From Mycobacteroides chelonae (GTDB lineage: Bacteria; Actinomycetota; Actinomycetes; Mycobacteriales; Mycobacteriaceae), in the NCBI RefSeq assembly GCF_016767715.1, contig NZ_CP050145.1:1550001-1614000 (forward strand): a stretch of DNA of 64,000 nucleotides, read 5' to 3'. Positions 9,101 to 17,945 of the stretch are shown here, in pieces. The position numbers were made by a program, and so were the translations under genes. The stretch's first letter is position 1. The number at the start of each line of letters is the position of its first letter. Below the pieces are notes generated by a model. That model worked only from the letters and a program-made list of their open reading frames with translations. It searched no databases and had not been told where the DNA came from.

Positions 9101-12100
9101 GATCGCCCCGGATGGTGCCTGGCAGGTCTTCGAGGACCGCACCGCGTCGCACCCGTCGACCGGTGCACGCCTGGAGGTCACCGGCGACGACTCGGTGCGT
9201 CTGAGCGTGCCGCTGTCCGGCATCTGGGTCGACATCGATCTGACCTTGCCTGCCACCACTCGCGACGGTGGTACCCCGGTGGTCACCACTGAAGCTGCGG
9301 GCGCCGCCATGCGGACCGTGCTCGCGGTTGCCGCTGGCGCCGAGGATCCGGCCGGCCTTCCGCTGGTGGAAAACGGTACGGCACGTGTTGTCGCACAGTG
9401 GGATCCGGAGCGCGTTGCCGACCACACCGGCGTTACCGCCGTCCTTCCGGCGCCGCTGGCGCCCGGGTCGTCGACCGTGCCCGACGCGCTGGTCGGCCTG
9501 TGCTGGCCCGCGGTGTTCGCCGCGATCGGCGATGCCAAGACCGCGGACGGTACGGGCGTCATCGAGGGTCTGCTCTCGCTGGTGCACCTGGACCATGCCG
9601 CCCACCTGATCGCCGCTCTCCCCGCCGAAGCAGCCGAACTGTCTGTTACCGCAACGGCTTCTGTGGCGACCGACACCGAGGTCGGCCGGGTTGTGCCGGT
9701 TGACGTGACCGTGGCGGCAGCGGATGGCACCGTGTTGGCGACGCTGCAGGAGCGCTTTGCGATTCTGGGCCGCAACGGGGCGGCCGAACTCACCGACCCG
9801 GTCCGTGCCGGTGGTGCGCTTTCCGAGCACGAGGCGGACACCACTCGTCGCCGCCGTCGTGACGCAAAGATTTTCGCGCCCACCGACATGCGGGCGTTCG
9901 CGGTGGTTTCGGGCGACCACAACCCGATCCACACCGATAAGTCGGCCGCGCTGCTGGCCGGACTGGGATCACCGATCGTGCATGGCATGTGGCTTTCGGC
10001 CGCCGCGCAGCACGTGGTCACCTCGGCCGATGGCTCCAGCACTCCGCCGCGCACACTGGTCGGTTGGACCTCGCGATTCCTGGGGATGGTGCAGCCGGGA
10101 GACGAGGTTGACGTTCGGGTTGACCGTGTCGGAATCGATTCCGGTGCAGAGGTTGTAGAGATCCAAGCCAAGGTCGGCAGCGACCTGGTGATGTCTGCGA
10201 CCGCTCGGCTCGCAGCCCCCAAGACGGTGTACGCCTTCCCGGGGCAGGGCATCCAGCACAAGGGCATGGGTATGGACGTGCGTTCACGTTCCAAGGCCGC
10301 CCGCAAGGTCTGGGACAACGCCGACAAGTTCACCCGCGAGCGTCTCGGCTTCTCCGTGCTGCATGTGGTCAAGGACAACCCGACGAGCCTCATCGCCGGT
10401 GGCGTTCACTACCAGCACCCCGAGGGCGTGCTGTACCTGACGCAGTTCACCCAGGTGGCGATGGCCACTCTGGCCACCGCGCAGATTGCCGAGATGAAGG
10501 AATCCGGTTCGTTCGTCGAGGATGCGATCACGTGTGGTCACTCCGTCGGCGAGTACACCGCGCTGGCGACCGTCAGTGGCGTCATTCCGCAGGATGGTCT
10601 GCTCGAGGTGGTGTTCCACCGCGGGTCGGCGATGCACGACATCGTGCCGCGAGATGAGCAGGGGCGCAGCAACTACCGCCTCGCCGCGATCCGCCCGTCG
10701 CAGATCGGGCTGGAGGACGCCGATGTCAGCGCGTTCGTCGCGGGGATCGCCGAACACAGCGGAGAATTCCTGCAGATCGTGAACTTCAACCTGCGGGGCT
10801 CGCAGTACGCCATCGCCGGAACAGTGCGCGGCCTGGAGCTGCTGGAGGCCGAGGTCGAGAAGCGTCGCGAAGAGTTCGGTGGCCGGCGCTCCTTCATCAT
10901 GGTGCCGGGCATCGACGTGCCGTTCCACTCCGAGGTGCTGCGGGTCGGCGTTGCCGAATTCCGCCGTTCACTGGAGCGGGTGCTGCCCATGGACGGCGAC
11001 CCGAACCTGATCATCGGGAAGTACATCCCGAACCTGGTGCCCAAGCCGTTCACCCTGGATCGCGAATTCATCCAGGAGATCCGGGATCTGGTTCCCGCCG
11101 AACCGCTCGACGAGGTGCTGGCTGATTACGACACCTGGCGCAACGAGAAGCCGGTGTTGTTGTGCCGCAAGGTGCTTATCGAGCTGCTCGCCTGGCAGTT
11201 CGCCAGCCCGGTGCGGTGGATCGAGACCCAGGATCTGCTGTTCACCGAGGAGGCCGCCGGCGGCCTTGGTGTGGAGCGCTTCGTTGAGGTGGGCGTGAAG
11301 TCCATGCCGACCGTCGCCGGTCTGGCCAACAACACCCTGAAACTGCCCGAGTACAGCCACAGTTCGATCGAGGTGCTCAACGTCGAGCGCGATCACGCGG
11401 TGCTGTTCGGAACGGACAGCGATCCCGAGCCCGAGCCTGAAATCGAGGAGCCCGCGGAAAGCACCGCGGCCGCGGCGTCTGCCGAGGCTGCACCGGCCGC
11501 GGCACCTGCCGCTCCTGCGGCGCCGTCGGGCGGCCCGCGTCCGGAGGACATCGGCTTCGACGCCTCCGATGCGACGCTTGCGCTGATCGCGCTCTCGACG
11601 AAGATGCGCATCGATCAGATCGAGCCGGTGGACTCCATCGAGAGCCTCACCGACGGTGCGTCCTCGCGTCGTAACCAGCTGCTGGTCGACCTGGGCTCCG
11701 AGCTGAACCTGAGCGCTATCGACGGTGCCGCCGAGGCGGACCTGTCCGGATTGCGGGTGCAGGTCACCAAATTGGCGCGTACCTACAAGCCGTTCGGCCC
11801 AGTGCTTTCGGACTCGATCAACGATCAGCTCAAGACGGTCTTCGGCCCCTCGGGTAAGCGTCCGGCCGCCATCGCCGAGCGGATCACCAAGACTTGGGAA
11901 CTGGGTCCGGGCTGGGTCAAGCACGTGACGGTCGAGTTGGCGCTGGGCACCCGTGAGGGCACCAGCGTCCGCGGTGGCGACCTCGGCGGCCTGGCACCCA
12001 GCACGCTGGCGGACGGTAATGCCGTCGATGCCGCGATCGACGCCGGTGTTGCGGCAGTGGCCGCGCGCCGTGGCGTCGGGGTATCTCTGCCCTCGGCCGG

Positions 12101-15100
12101 TGGAGGCGGCGGTGCGACCGTCGACGCTGCCGCGCTGAGCGAGTTCACCGACCAGATCACCGGTCGCGACGGCGTTCTCGCCTCGGCTGCACGTCTGGTG
12201 CTCGACCAGCTGGGTCTGTCGGCCCCGATCGCCACCTCGGACGGTGCGACCGATACCGAGCTCATCGAGCTGGTTTCGGCCGAATTAGGTTCGGACTGGC
12301 CGCGTTTGGTGGCGCCGAGCTTCGACGGTAAGAAGGCCGTGCTGTTCGACGACCGCTGGGCCAGCGCCCGCGAGGATCTGGCGCGCCTGTGGATCACCGA
12401 GGAAGGTGAGATCGACAGCCAGTGGGCACAGTTGGCCGAAAGCTTCGAAGGTGCCGGGCATGCCGTTGGCGCTCAGGCCAATTGGTGGCAGGGCAAGTCG
12501 CTGGCACAGGGCCGCAACGTGCACGCCTCGCTGTACGGGCGGATCGCCGCCGGCGCTGAGAGCCCCGAGCAGGGCAAGTGGGGCGGCGAGGTCGCGGTGG
12601 TGACGGGTGCTTCCAAGGGCTCGATCGCCGCATCCGTGGTCGCGGCGCTGCTGTCCGGTGGCGCGACGGTCGTCGCCACCACCTCGCGTCTTGACGAGGA
12701 CCGGCTGGCGTTCTACCGCAACCTGTACCGCGAAAGTGCGCGGTTCGGCGCCAAGCTGTGGGTCGTACCGGCCAACATGGCCTCGTACGCCGATATCGAC
12801 GCGCTGGTGCAGTGGGTGGGCACCGAGCAGTCCGAAAGCCTTGGGCCGATGTCGATCCACCTCAAGGACGCGCAGACCCCGACGCTGTTGTTCCCGTTCG
12901 CCGCACCGAAGGTGGTCGGGGATCTGTCGGAAGCCGGTTCGCGTGCCGAGATGGAGATGAAGGTGCTGTTGTGGGCCGTGCAGCGGCTCATCGGTGGCTT
13001 GTCGGCCATTGGCGCTGAGCGCGATATCGCCTCGCGTCTGCATGTGGTGTTGCCGGGTTCGCCGAACCGCGGCATGTTCGGTGGCGACGGTGCATACGGC
13101 GAGTCCAAGGCGGCGCTCGATGCACTGGTCACCCGCTGGAAGGCGGAGTCGTCGTGGGCGTCGCGAGTCAGCCTGGCGCACGCGCTGATCGGCTGGACCC
13201 GTGGCACCGGGCTGATGGGTCACAACGACGCCATCGTCACCGCCGTCGAAGAGGCGGGAGTCACCACGTACTCCACCGCGGACATGGCATCCATGCTGCT
13301 GGCGCTGTGCTCACCTGAAGCACGCGTGCAGGCCGCACAGACACCGGTCGAGAAGGACCTCACCGGTGGGCTGGCCGAGGTCGAACTCGACATGGCCGAG
13401 CTGGCCGCCAAGGCCCGCGAGGACATGGAGGCCAAGGCGAAGGCCGAGGCCGCCGCGTCCGCCGAGGAGGAGGACGACCCGAACCTCATTGCGGCACTGC
13501 CGTCTCCGCCGCGCGGTTACACCTCGACGCTGCCTCCGGAATGGGCCGACCTCGACGTCGACCCGGCCGATCTGGTGGTCATCGTCGGCGGTGGCGAGCT
13601 GGGCCCGCTGGGCTCCTCGCGGACTCGCTACGAGATGGAGGTCGACGACGAACTGTCGGCCGCCGGCGTGCTGGAACTCGCGTGGACCACCGGACTGGTC
13701 AAGTGGGAGGACGATCCCGAGGCCGGTTGGTACGACACCGAATCCGGTGAACTGGTGCCGGAATCGGAGTTGGTGGAGCGTTACCACGACAAGGTGGTCG
13801 CCAACATCGGTGTCCGCGAGTTCGTCGACGACGGTGCGATCGACCCCGATCACGCTTCGCCACTGCTGGTTTCGGTGTTCCTGGACAAGGACTTCACCTT
13901 CACGGTGTCGACCGAGGCCGAGGCTCGCGAGTTCGTGAAGTGGGACCCCGAGCACACGGTGATCCAGCCGTTGGCCGATGGCAGCGACTGGCAGGTAACC
14001 CGCAAGTCGGGTACCGAGGTTCGGGTGCCGCGCAAGACCAAGCTGTCGCGGACCGTCGGTGCCCAGATTCCGACCGGTTTCGATCCCACCGTCTGGGGCA
14101 TCACGCCGGACATGGTCAGTTCCATCGACCGGGTGGCGCTGTGGAACATGGTCGCGACGGTGGATGCGTTCCTGTCGGCGGGCTTCACCCCGACCGAGCT
14201 GATGCGCTGGGTGCACCCGAGCCAGGTGGCCAACACCCAGGGCACCGGTATGGGCGGCATGACCTCGATGCAGACCATGTACCACGGAAACCTGCTGGGC
14301 CGTAACAAGCCGAACGACATCCTGCAGGAAGTGCTGCCGAACGTCGTTGCCGCGCATGTGGTGCAGTCCTACGTCGGTTCCTACGGCTCGATGATCCACC
14401 CGGTGGCCGCGTGCGCCACCGCGGCGGTGTCCGTCGAGGAAGGCGTCGACAAGATCCGCCTCGGCAAGGCACATCTGGCACTGGCCGGCGGGTTCGACGA
14501 CCTGACGCTGGAGGCCATCATCGGCTTCGGCGACATGGCCGCGACCGCCGACACCGAGATGATGCGAGCCAAGGGCATTGCGGACAAGCGGTTCTCGCGG
14601 GCCAATGACCGTCGTCGCCTCGGGTTCGTCGAGGCGCAGGGCGGCGGCAGCGTGCTGCTGGCACGCGGTGATCTGGCGCTCAAGATGGGTCTGCCGGTGC
14701 TCGCGGTGGTCGCGTACGCACAGTCGTTCGGTGACGGTGTGCACACCTCCATCCCGGCTCCGGGTCTGGGCGCGCTCGCGGCCGGACGCGGTGGCAGGGA
14801 TTCGGATCTGGCGCGCTCGCTGAACAAGCTGGGCGTGACCGCCGATGACATCGCCGTCATCTCCAAGCACGACACGTCAACGCTCGCCAACGATCCCAAC
14901 GAGACCGAGCTGCATGAGCGGCTCGCCGCCTCGCTCGGGCGCTCGGATGGTGCGCCGCTGTTCGTCATCTCGCAGAAGAACCTGACCGGCCACGCCAAGG
15001 GCGGCGCCGCGGTGTTCCAGATGCTTGGCCTGTGCCAGGTGCTGCGCGACGGCGTCATTCCGCCGAACCGCAGCCTGGACTGTGTCGACGATGAACTGGC

Positions 15101-15470
15101 CACCAGCCAGCACTTCGTGTGGCTGCGCGAGTCGCTGCCGCTCAAGGAGAAGCTGCCGTTGAAGGCGGGTCTGGTGACAAGCCTGGGCTTCGGTCACGTG
15201 TCGGGTCTGGTCGCGCTGGTGCATCCGCAGGCGTTCATCGCCTCGCTGCGTCCGGAGGATCGTGAAGATTACGAGAAGCGCTCGCGTGGGCGTGTTCTCG
15301 CCGGACAGCGTCGCCTGGCCTCCGCCATGGCCGGCGGCCGCCCGATGTACGAGCGGCCGGACGGACGTCGCTTCGACCATGACCACGATGAGTCGGAGAA
15401 GCGCCAGGAAGCGTCGATGCTGCTTGATCCAGGTTCGCGCCTGAGTGAGGACGAGGTCTACCACCGGTGA
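6186..15470 (+). CDS. fas: Type I fatty acid synthase
   Basis: This single multifunctional chain of about 3,094 residues makes the C16-C26 acyl-CoAs used for phospholipids and mycolic acids in the cytosol. The domain order matches mycobacterial FAS-I: acetyl transferase (GHSQG, Ser166), FMN-dependent enoyl reductase (about 400-830, HVEGGRAGGHHS), hot-dog dehydratase (GDHNPIH near 1243), malonyl/palmitoyl transferase (GHSVG, Ser1453), ACP (attachment Ser1826 in DGASSRRNQ), ketoreductase (VTGASKG near 2139) and ketosynthase (Cys2743 in AACATA, His2895, His2936). An acidic Ala/Pro-rich linker precedes the ACP. From memory, M. tuberculosis Fas begins MTIHEHDRV, which aligns with the in-frame GTG at 6216, so the true start may be 30 bases later. 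No strong ribosome binding site precedes either start. The stop overlaps acpS. Confidence 0.98.
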   Translation: MTDGKTGSGDVTINEYDKVTSSEDPDANSAVDPGPSAGPALIDRLESGEPYAVAFGGQGSDWLDSLAELAASAGIESELATLAGEAELRLEPVAKELVVVRPVGFTPLTWVRALTAEEPVPAAAQLTSAAVSMPGVLLAQLAAVRALKIQGLDVAQLPPVAVIGHSQGVLAVEALKAHGDRDVELLAIAQLVGAAATLVARRRGIVVRGNRTPMVSVTNVDPERVKALLDEFAQDVRTVQPPALSIRNGRRSVVITGTPDQLSRFELYCEQIADREAAERKDKVRGGAVFSPVFDPVNVEVGFHTPRLADGVEIAGRWAAAAGLDVELTKALTEAILVTPVDWVNEVNHVADAGARWILDLGPGDLLTRLTAPVIRGLGIGIVPTATRGGQRNLFMHGAVPEVARAWTSFAPTVVSLPDGSVKLSTKFTRLTGRSPILLAGMTPTTVDAKIVAAAANAGHWSELAGGGQVTEEIFSSRIEELTTLLEPGRQIQFNSLFLDPYLWKLQVGSKRLVQKARQAGAPIDGVVVTAGIPELEEAVALIDELTDIGFAHIVFKPGTVEQIRSVVRIAAEVPTRPIIMHVEGGRAGGHHSWEDLDDLLLATYSELRSRSNITVCVGGGIGTPEQAAEYLSGRWALKFGFPLMPVDGILVGTAAMATLEATTSQSVKQMLVETQGTPEWVPAGKAQGGMASGRSQLGADIHEIDNAASRCGRLLDDVAGDADAVATRRDEIIAAMELTAKQYFGDVAEMTYAQWLNRYVELSIGDGDSTADTAVAHSPWLDITWRDRFEQMLKRAEARLHPKESGPVETLFADETLLERPADAIAALLRRYPEAAAIKLHPADVPFFVALCKTLGKPVNFVPVIDKDVRRWWRSDSLWQAHDARYTAEQVCIIPGTAAVAGITRVDEPVGELLNRFEQTAIDEVVATGAEPLPVRSRLRRRWDVEGPLATVLDAPDVLWSGRIAVNPVHRIAPDGAWQVFEDRTASHPSTGARLEVTGDDSVRLSVPLSGIWVDIDLTLPATTRDGGTPVVTTEAAGAAMRTVLAVAAGAEDPAGLPLVENGTARVVAQWDPERVADHTGVTAVLPAPLAPGSSTVPDALVGLCWPAVFAAIGDAKTADGTGVIEGLLSLVHLDHAAHLIAALPAEAAELSVTATASVATDTEVGRVVPVDVTVAAADGTVLATLQERFAILGRNGAAELTDPVRAGGALSEHEADTTRRRRRDAKIFAPTDMRAFAVVSGDHNPIHTDKSAALLAGLGSPIVHGMWLSAAAQHVVTSADGSSTPPRTLVGWTSRFLGMVQPGDEVDVRVDRVGIDSGAEVVEIQAKVGSDLVMSATARLAAPKTVYAFPGQGIQHKGMGMDVRSRSKAARKVWDNADKFTRERLGFSVLHVVKDNPTSLIAGGVHYQHPEGVLYLTQFTQVAMATLATAQIAEMKESGSFVEDAITCGHSVGEYTALATVSGVIPQDGLLEVVFHRGSAMHDIVPRDEQGRSNYRLAAIRPSQIGLEDADVSAFVAGIAEHSGEFLQIVNFNLRGSQYAIAGTVRGLELLEAEVEKRREEFGGRRSFIMVPGIDVPFHSEVLRVGVAEFRRSLERVLPMDGDPNLIIGKYIPNLVPKPFTLDREFIQEIRDLVPAEPLDEVLADYDTWRNEKPVLLCRKVLIELLAWQFASPVRWIETQDLLFTEEAAGGLGVERFVEVGVKSMPTVAGLANNTLKLPEYSHSSIEVLNVERDHAVLFGTDSDPEPEPEIEEPAESTAAAASAEAAPAAAPAAPAAPSGGPRPEDIGFDASDATLALIALSTKMRIDQIEPVDSIESLTDGASSRRNQLLVDLGSELNLSAIDGAAEADLSGLRVQVTKLARTYKPFGPVLSDSINDQLKTVFGPSGKRPAAIAERITKTWELGPGWVKHVTVELALGTREGTSVRGGDLGGLAPSTLADGNAVDAAIDAGVAAVAARRGVGVSLPSAGGGGGATVDAAALSEFTDQITGRDGVLASAARLVLDQLGLSAPIATSDGATDTELIELVSAELGSDWPRLVAPSFDGKKAVLFDDRWASAREDLARLWITEEGEIDSQWAQLAESFEGAGHAVGAQANWWQGKSLAQGRNVHASLYGRIAAGAESPEQGKWGGEVAVVTGASKGSIAASVVAALLSGGATVVATTSRLDEDRLAFYRNLYRESARFGAKLWVVPANMASYADIDALVQWVGTEQSESLGPMSIHLKDAQTPTLLFPFAAPKVVGDLSEAGSRAEMEMKVLLWAVQRLIGGLSAIGAERDIASRLHVVLPGSPNRGMFGGDGAYGESKAALDALVTRWKAESSWASRVSLAHALIGWTRGTGLMGHNDAIVTAVEEAGVTTYSTADMASMLLALCSPEARVQAAQTPVEKDLTGGLAEVELDMAELAAKAREDMEAKAKAEAAASAEEEDDPNLIAALPSPPRGYTSTLPPEWADLDVDPADLVVIVGGGELGPLGSSRTRYEMEVDDELSAAGVLELAWTTGLVKWEDDPEAGWYDTESGELVPESELVERYHDKVVANIGVREFVDDGAIDPDHASPLLVSVFLDKDFTFTVSTEAEAREFVKWDPEHTVIQPLADGSDWQVTRKSGTEVRVPRKTKLSRTVGAQIPTGFDPTVWGITPDMVSSIDRVALWNMVATVDAFLSAGFTPTELMRWVHPSQVANTQGTGMGGMTSMQTMYHGNLLGRNKPNDILQEVLPNVVAAHVVQSYVGSYGSMIHPVAACATAAVSVEEGVDKIRLGKAHLALAGGFDDLTLEAIIGFGDMAATADTEMMRAKGIADKRFSRANDRRRLGFVEAQGGGSVLLARGDLALKMGLPVLAVVAYAQSFGDGVHTSIPAPGLGALAAGRGGRDSDLARSLNKLGVTADDIAVISKHDTSTLANDPNETELHERLAASLGRSDGAPLFVISQKNLTGHAKGGAAVFQMLGLCQVLRDGVIPPNRSLDCVDDELATSQHFVWLRESLPLKEKLPLKAGLVTSLGFGHVSGLVALVHPQAFIASLRPEDREDYEKRSRGRVLAGQRRLASAMAGGRPMYERPDGRRFDHDHDESEKRQEASMLLDPGSRLSEDEVYHR

Positions 15471-15871
15471 TTGTCGGTATCGGGATCGACCTGGTCACCA
15501 TCTCCGAGTTCGGAGAGCAACTAGCGAGTCCCGGAACGGCTTTCGGGTCCGCGTTCACGCCGGGGGAGCGGCGTGACGCGGCCTCGAAGACTGGTGGAGA
15601 GGCGCGCTACTTGGCTGCCCGCTGGGCCGCTAAGGAGGCCGTCATCAAGGCGTGGTCGGGGTCGCGGTACTCGCAGCGGCCGGTGTTACCGGAGAACATC
15701 CACCGGGACATCGAGGTCGTGACGGACACCTGGGGCCGCCCCCGTATACGGCTTTCCGGGGCGATCGCCGAGTACCTCGCCGATATGACGGTGCATGTGA
15801 CTCTGACGCATGACGGCGACACCGCGGCGGCATTCGTCGTTCTGGAACAGGAAGGCGAAACGCCTTCCTAG
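15467..15871 (+). CDS. acpS: Holo-[acyl-carrier-protein] synthase
   Basis: The 134-residue enzyme transfers 4'-phosphopantetheine from CoA to the ACP serine of its neighbour FAS-I. It shows the family signatures GIGIDLV at the N-terminus with the Mg-binding Asp, FTPGE, and the helix RYLAARWAAKEAVIKAW. Its length is normal. The GTG start overlaps the fas stop by 4 bases (GTGA), so translation is coupled and the modifying enzyme is made with its substrate, the same arrangement as in M. tuberculosis. A hairpin (15850-15868) covers its last codons and a long palindrome follows. Confidence 0.97.
   Translation: MIVGIGIDLVTISEFGEQLASPGTAFGSAFTPGERRDAASKTGGEARYLAARWAAKEAVIKAWSGSRYSQRPVLPENIHRDIEVVTDTWGRPRIRLSGAIAEYLADMTVHVTLTHDGDTAAAFVVLEQEGETPS
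15850..15868 (+). terminator. Hairpin at the end of acpS
   Basis: GGAAGGCG and CGCCTTCC form a perfect 8-bp stem with a 3-base loop immediately before the acpS stop codon. No U-rich tail follows, so it may act together with the larger palindrome at 15891-15944. Confidence 0.5.
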
Positions 15872-15890
15872 CCTGGCTTCCCTTTTCGCC

Positions 15891-15944
15891 GAGTGCGAGT
15901 CTGACGCGGAATTTGGATCAAAATTCCGCGTCACGTTCGCACTC
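15891..15944. repeat. Long intergenic palindrome (copy 1 of a two-copy element)
   Basis: The 24-base arms GAGTGCGA-gtc-TGACGCGGAATTT and AAATTCCGCGTCA-cgt-TCGCACTC pair except for one 3-base internal mismatch, around a 6-base loop. It sits between the convergent acpS and MFS genes and could terminate both. A diverged relative with the same left arm order lies at 36378-36430, which suggests a dispersed repeat rather than a simple terminator. Confidence 0.75.
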
Positions 15945-15961
15945 GCTGCGCGCCAAAGTCG

Positions 15962-17572
15962 CTAGCGCGGTTGCGCCGATGTGGTCGTCGTTGCCGGTGA
16001 AATGAGAAATGTCGCGGCAAGTCCCAGCGTGAGGAACGCCGCGGCTAGGTAACTGCCCAACTCGACTCCATGGGCCAGCGCCTGGCGCGCGGCATCGGCG
16101 ACGGCCTCGGTCTGGGGTTGACGCGCGAACCCGTCGATGGCAGCACCCGCACTGCGGACGACCGCACGGGTGAGCGCATCGGATTGATCGGCTGGCACCC
16201 CGGTGGACGTGAGAGTGCTGCTGAGCCGTGCGCTGATAGCGCTGAAGAAGGCCGTCGTCAGCACGGCGATCCCGAGGGCCGAGCCCAGCTGCCGGAACAC
16301 GCTTTGCATGCCCGAGCCTTGACCGGAGCTACGTTCGGGTACATCGGCGAGCACCACGTTGGTCACCTGAGCAGTGGCGAATCCGATGCCGATCCCATAC
16401 ACGAACAGCGCCGCCGCGATGGCCCACCAGGTGCTGTCGGGCCGGGCGATGTAGCCGAGCGCCGCCAACCCCAGTGCCTCCAGTGCCAGCCCGATGCGCA
16501 CCAATCCCAACGCCGAGATACGTGACGTCATAGCGAAACTGGCGCCACTGGCGACGAAACTGCCGAGTGCAATGGGTACCAAAGCCAATCCCGCCTCAAC
16601 GGCGCTGTATCCCAACGCGAACTGCAGCCACAGCGGAAGGACGGCCACGATGCCGAATTCGCCCACCCCGATGATCAGCGTGGCGATATTGCCGTTGCGG
16701 AACGAGCCGATGGAGAAGAGCCGCACGTCCATCAGTGCGGTGGTCGGCTGTGCGGGATCGATATCGCGGGTCAGCGTGACCTGGCGGATGACAAAGGCGA
16801 TGAGGGACAGCGCTGCCAGGACAAGTGCGACGAAAACCGGTGACACGTCGAGCGTCCAGCGCATGCCGAGCACCTCGAAGGGCTCGGTGCTGCGGACCCA
16901 CCCGTAGGTGCGACCGTCAATCAGACCGAAGGCAAGCAATCCCAGCCCGAGGATCGAGAACACCGCCCCGGCGACATCCACGCGTGCCTGAGTGCGCGGT
17001 GAGCGGGGGATGAACGCCAGTGCGCCGATACAGATCACTGCGACAAGCGGGATATTGATGCCGAAAGCCCAACGCCACGAGGCGTGTTCGGCGAGCCATC
17101 CGCCGAGCAGCGGACCAAGGGCCGTCGCGGCTCCGATGGTCGACCCCCAGACGGCGAACGCCTGGCCCCTGGCCTTTCCGGTGAACTGCGCATTGAGCAG
17201 TGCAAGCGACGTCGGCAGGATCAGCGCCGCCCCGGCACCTTGCAGGAAGCGGGCCAGTATCAACCAGCTTCCGGTGGTGGCCATACCGGCCAGCAGGCTC
17301 GTCACACCGAAAATCACTACCCCGGTAAGGAAGACGCGGCGGGCGCCGAGAATGTCAGAGAATCGTCCGACAAGCAGCAGCAGCGCCGCGAAGACGATTG
17401 CGTACGACTCCTGTACCCACTGCGCCTGTGCCGACGTGACGCCGAGGTCGCGCACGATCGAGGGGATGATGACGTTGACAATCGTCGTATCGACGACGAT
17501 CAGCGCCACTCCCAATGCGATGGCGGCCAAGCCCAGCCACTTGCGGGCACCCACTGGCACGGACGTCCTCAA
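15962..17572 (-). CDS. DHA2 family MFS exporter (EmrB/QacA type, 14 TMS)
   Basis: The 536-residue membrane protein contains about 14 hydrophobic helices and the DHA2 hallmarks: DTTIVNVIIPSI in the first helix, a GRFSDILGARRVF loop 2-3 motif, and FLQGAGAALILPTSLALL in helices 4-5. Such proteins export drugs or lipophilic compounds using the proton gradient; the substrate here is unknown. The TTG start at 17572 overlaps the stop of the upstream tautomerase-like gene (TTGA), which implies translational coupling. A GTG four codons later is an alternative. Confidence 0.88.
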   Translation of the reverse strand: MRTSVPVGARKWLGLAAIALGVALIVVDTTIVNVIIPSIVRDLGVTSAQAQWVQESYAIVFAALLLLVGRFSDILGARRVFLTGVVIFGVTSLLAGMATTGSWLILARFLQGAGAALILPTSLALLNAQFTGKARGQAFAVWGSTIGAATALGPLLGGWLAEHASWRWAFGINIPLVAVICIGALAFIPRSPRTQARVDVAGAVFSILGLGLLAFGLIDGRTYGWVRSTEPFEVLGMRWTLDVSPVFVALVLAALSLIAFVIRQVTLTRDIDPAQPTTALMDVRLFSIGSFRNGNIATLIIGVGEFGIVAVLPLWLQFALGYSAVEAGLALVPIALGSFVASGASFAMTSRISALGLVRIGLALEALGLAALGYIARPDSTWWAIAAALFVYGIGIGFATAQVTNVVLADVPERSSGQGSGMQSVFRQLGSALGIAVLTTAFFSAISARLSSTLTSTGVPADQSDALTRAVVRSAGAAIDGFARQPQTEAVADAARQALAHGVELGSYLAAAFLTLGLAATFLISPATTTTSAQPR

Positions 17573-17940
17573 CGGCCTGTGGCTTCAGAATCGCTCTGAT
17601 CCCATGCCGCGACGGGCAAGGTCAGATAGACGCCAGCAGTCTGTTCGTCCTCGATGACGTGTCGTACCGCGTCGTGGATTGCCTCGGCGCGACGCTGACG
17701 GTCCTGCGCTCGGTCGCTGAACCACTTCGACTTCACCTCGACGAGTACGTCGATATCGAAACGGTCGAAGGGGCCGACCTCGTGGAACCGGATCAGGACG
17801 TCACCGGGTTGTAGATGGTGGTCATAAGGCTCGTCCGTGCATTGCACCGCCAGCGAGACCGCGTCGGGAAGGACTGCGGCGAGCCGTGTGCGAGTGCCAT
17901 CTGTGACGGTGGGGCCGCAGGTGATGTCGATCAGTGGCAT
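17569..17940 (-). CDS. Tautomerase-superfamily-like small protein
   Basis: This 123-residue protein begins Met-Pro-Leu-Ile-Asp-Ile, which after removal of Met would expose the N-terminal proline used as a general base by 4-oxalocrotonate tautomerase relatives. The alternating beta-alpha pattern and the segment AEAIHDAVRHVIED fit that fold. The exact subfamily is not clear, and Pro1 chemistry is inferred. It starts 5 bases after the bcp stop and its own stop overlaps the MFS start, placing it in the middle of a three-gene unit. Confidence 0.6.
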   Translation of the reverse strand: MPLIDITCGPTVTDGTRTRLAAVLPDAVSLAVQCTDEPYDHHLQPGDVLIRFHEVGPFDRFDIDVLVEVKSKWFSDRAQDRQRRAEAIHDAVRHVIEDEQTAGVYLTLPVAAWDQSDSEATGR

Positions 17941-17945
17941 CTGGT

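Noticed and set aside
7671..9932. 753-codon open frame antisense to fas, and a 519-codon one at 13311-14870
   Set aside because: Long antisense frames are expected in GC-rich genes with strong third-position bias. They lack starts with ribosome sites and any domain, while the sense frame is clearly fas.
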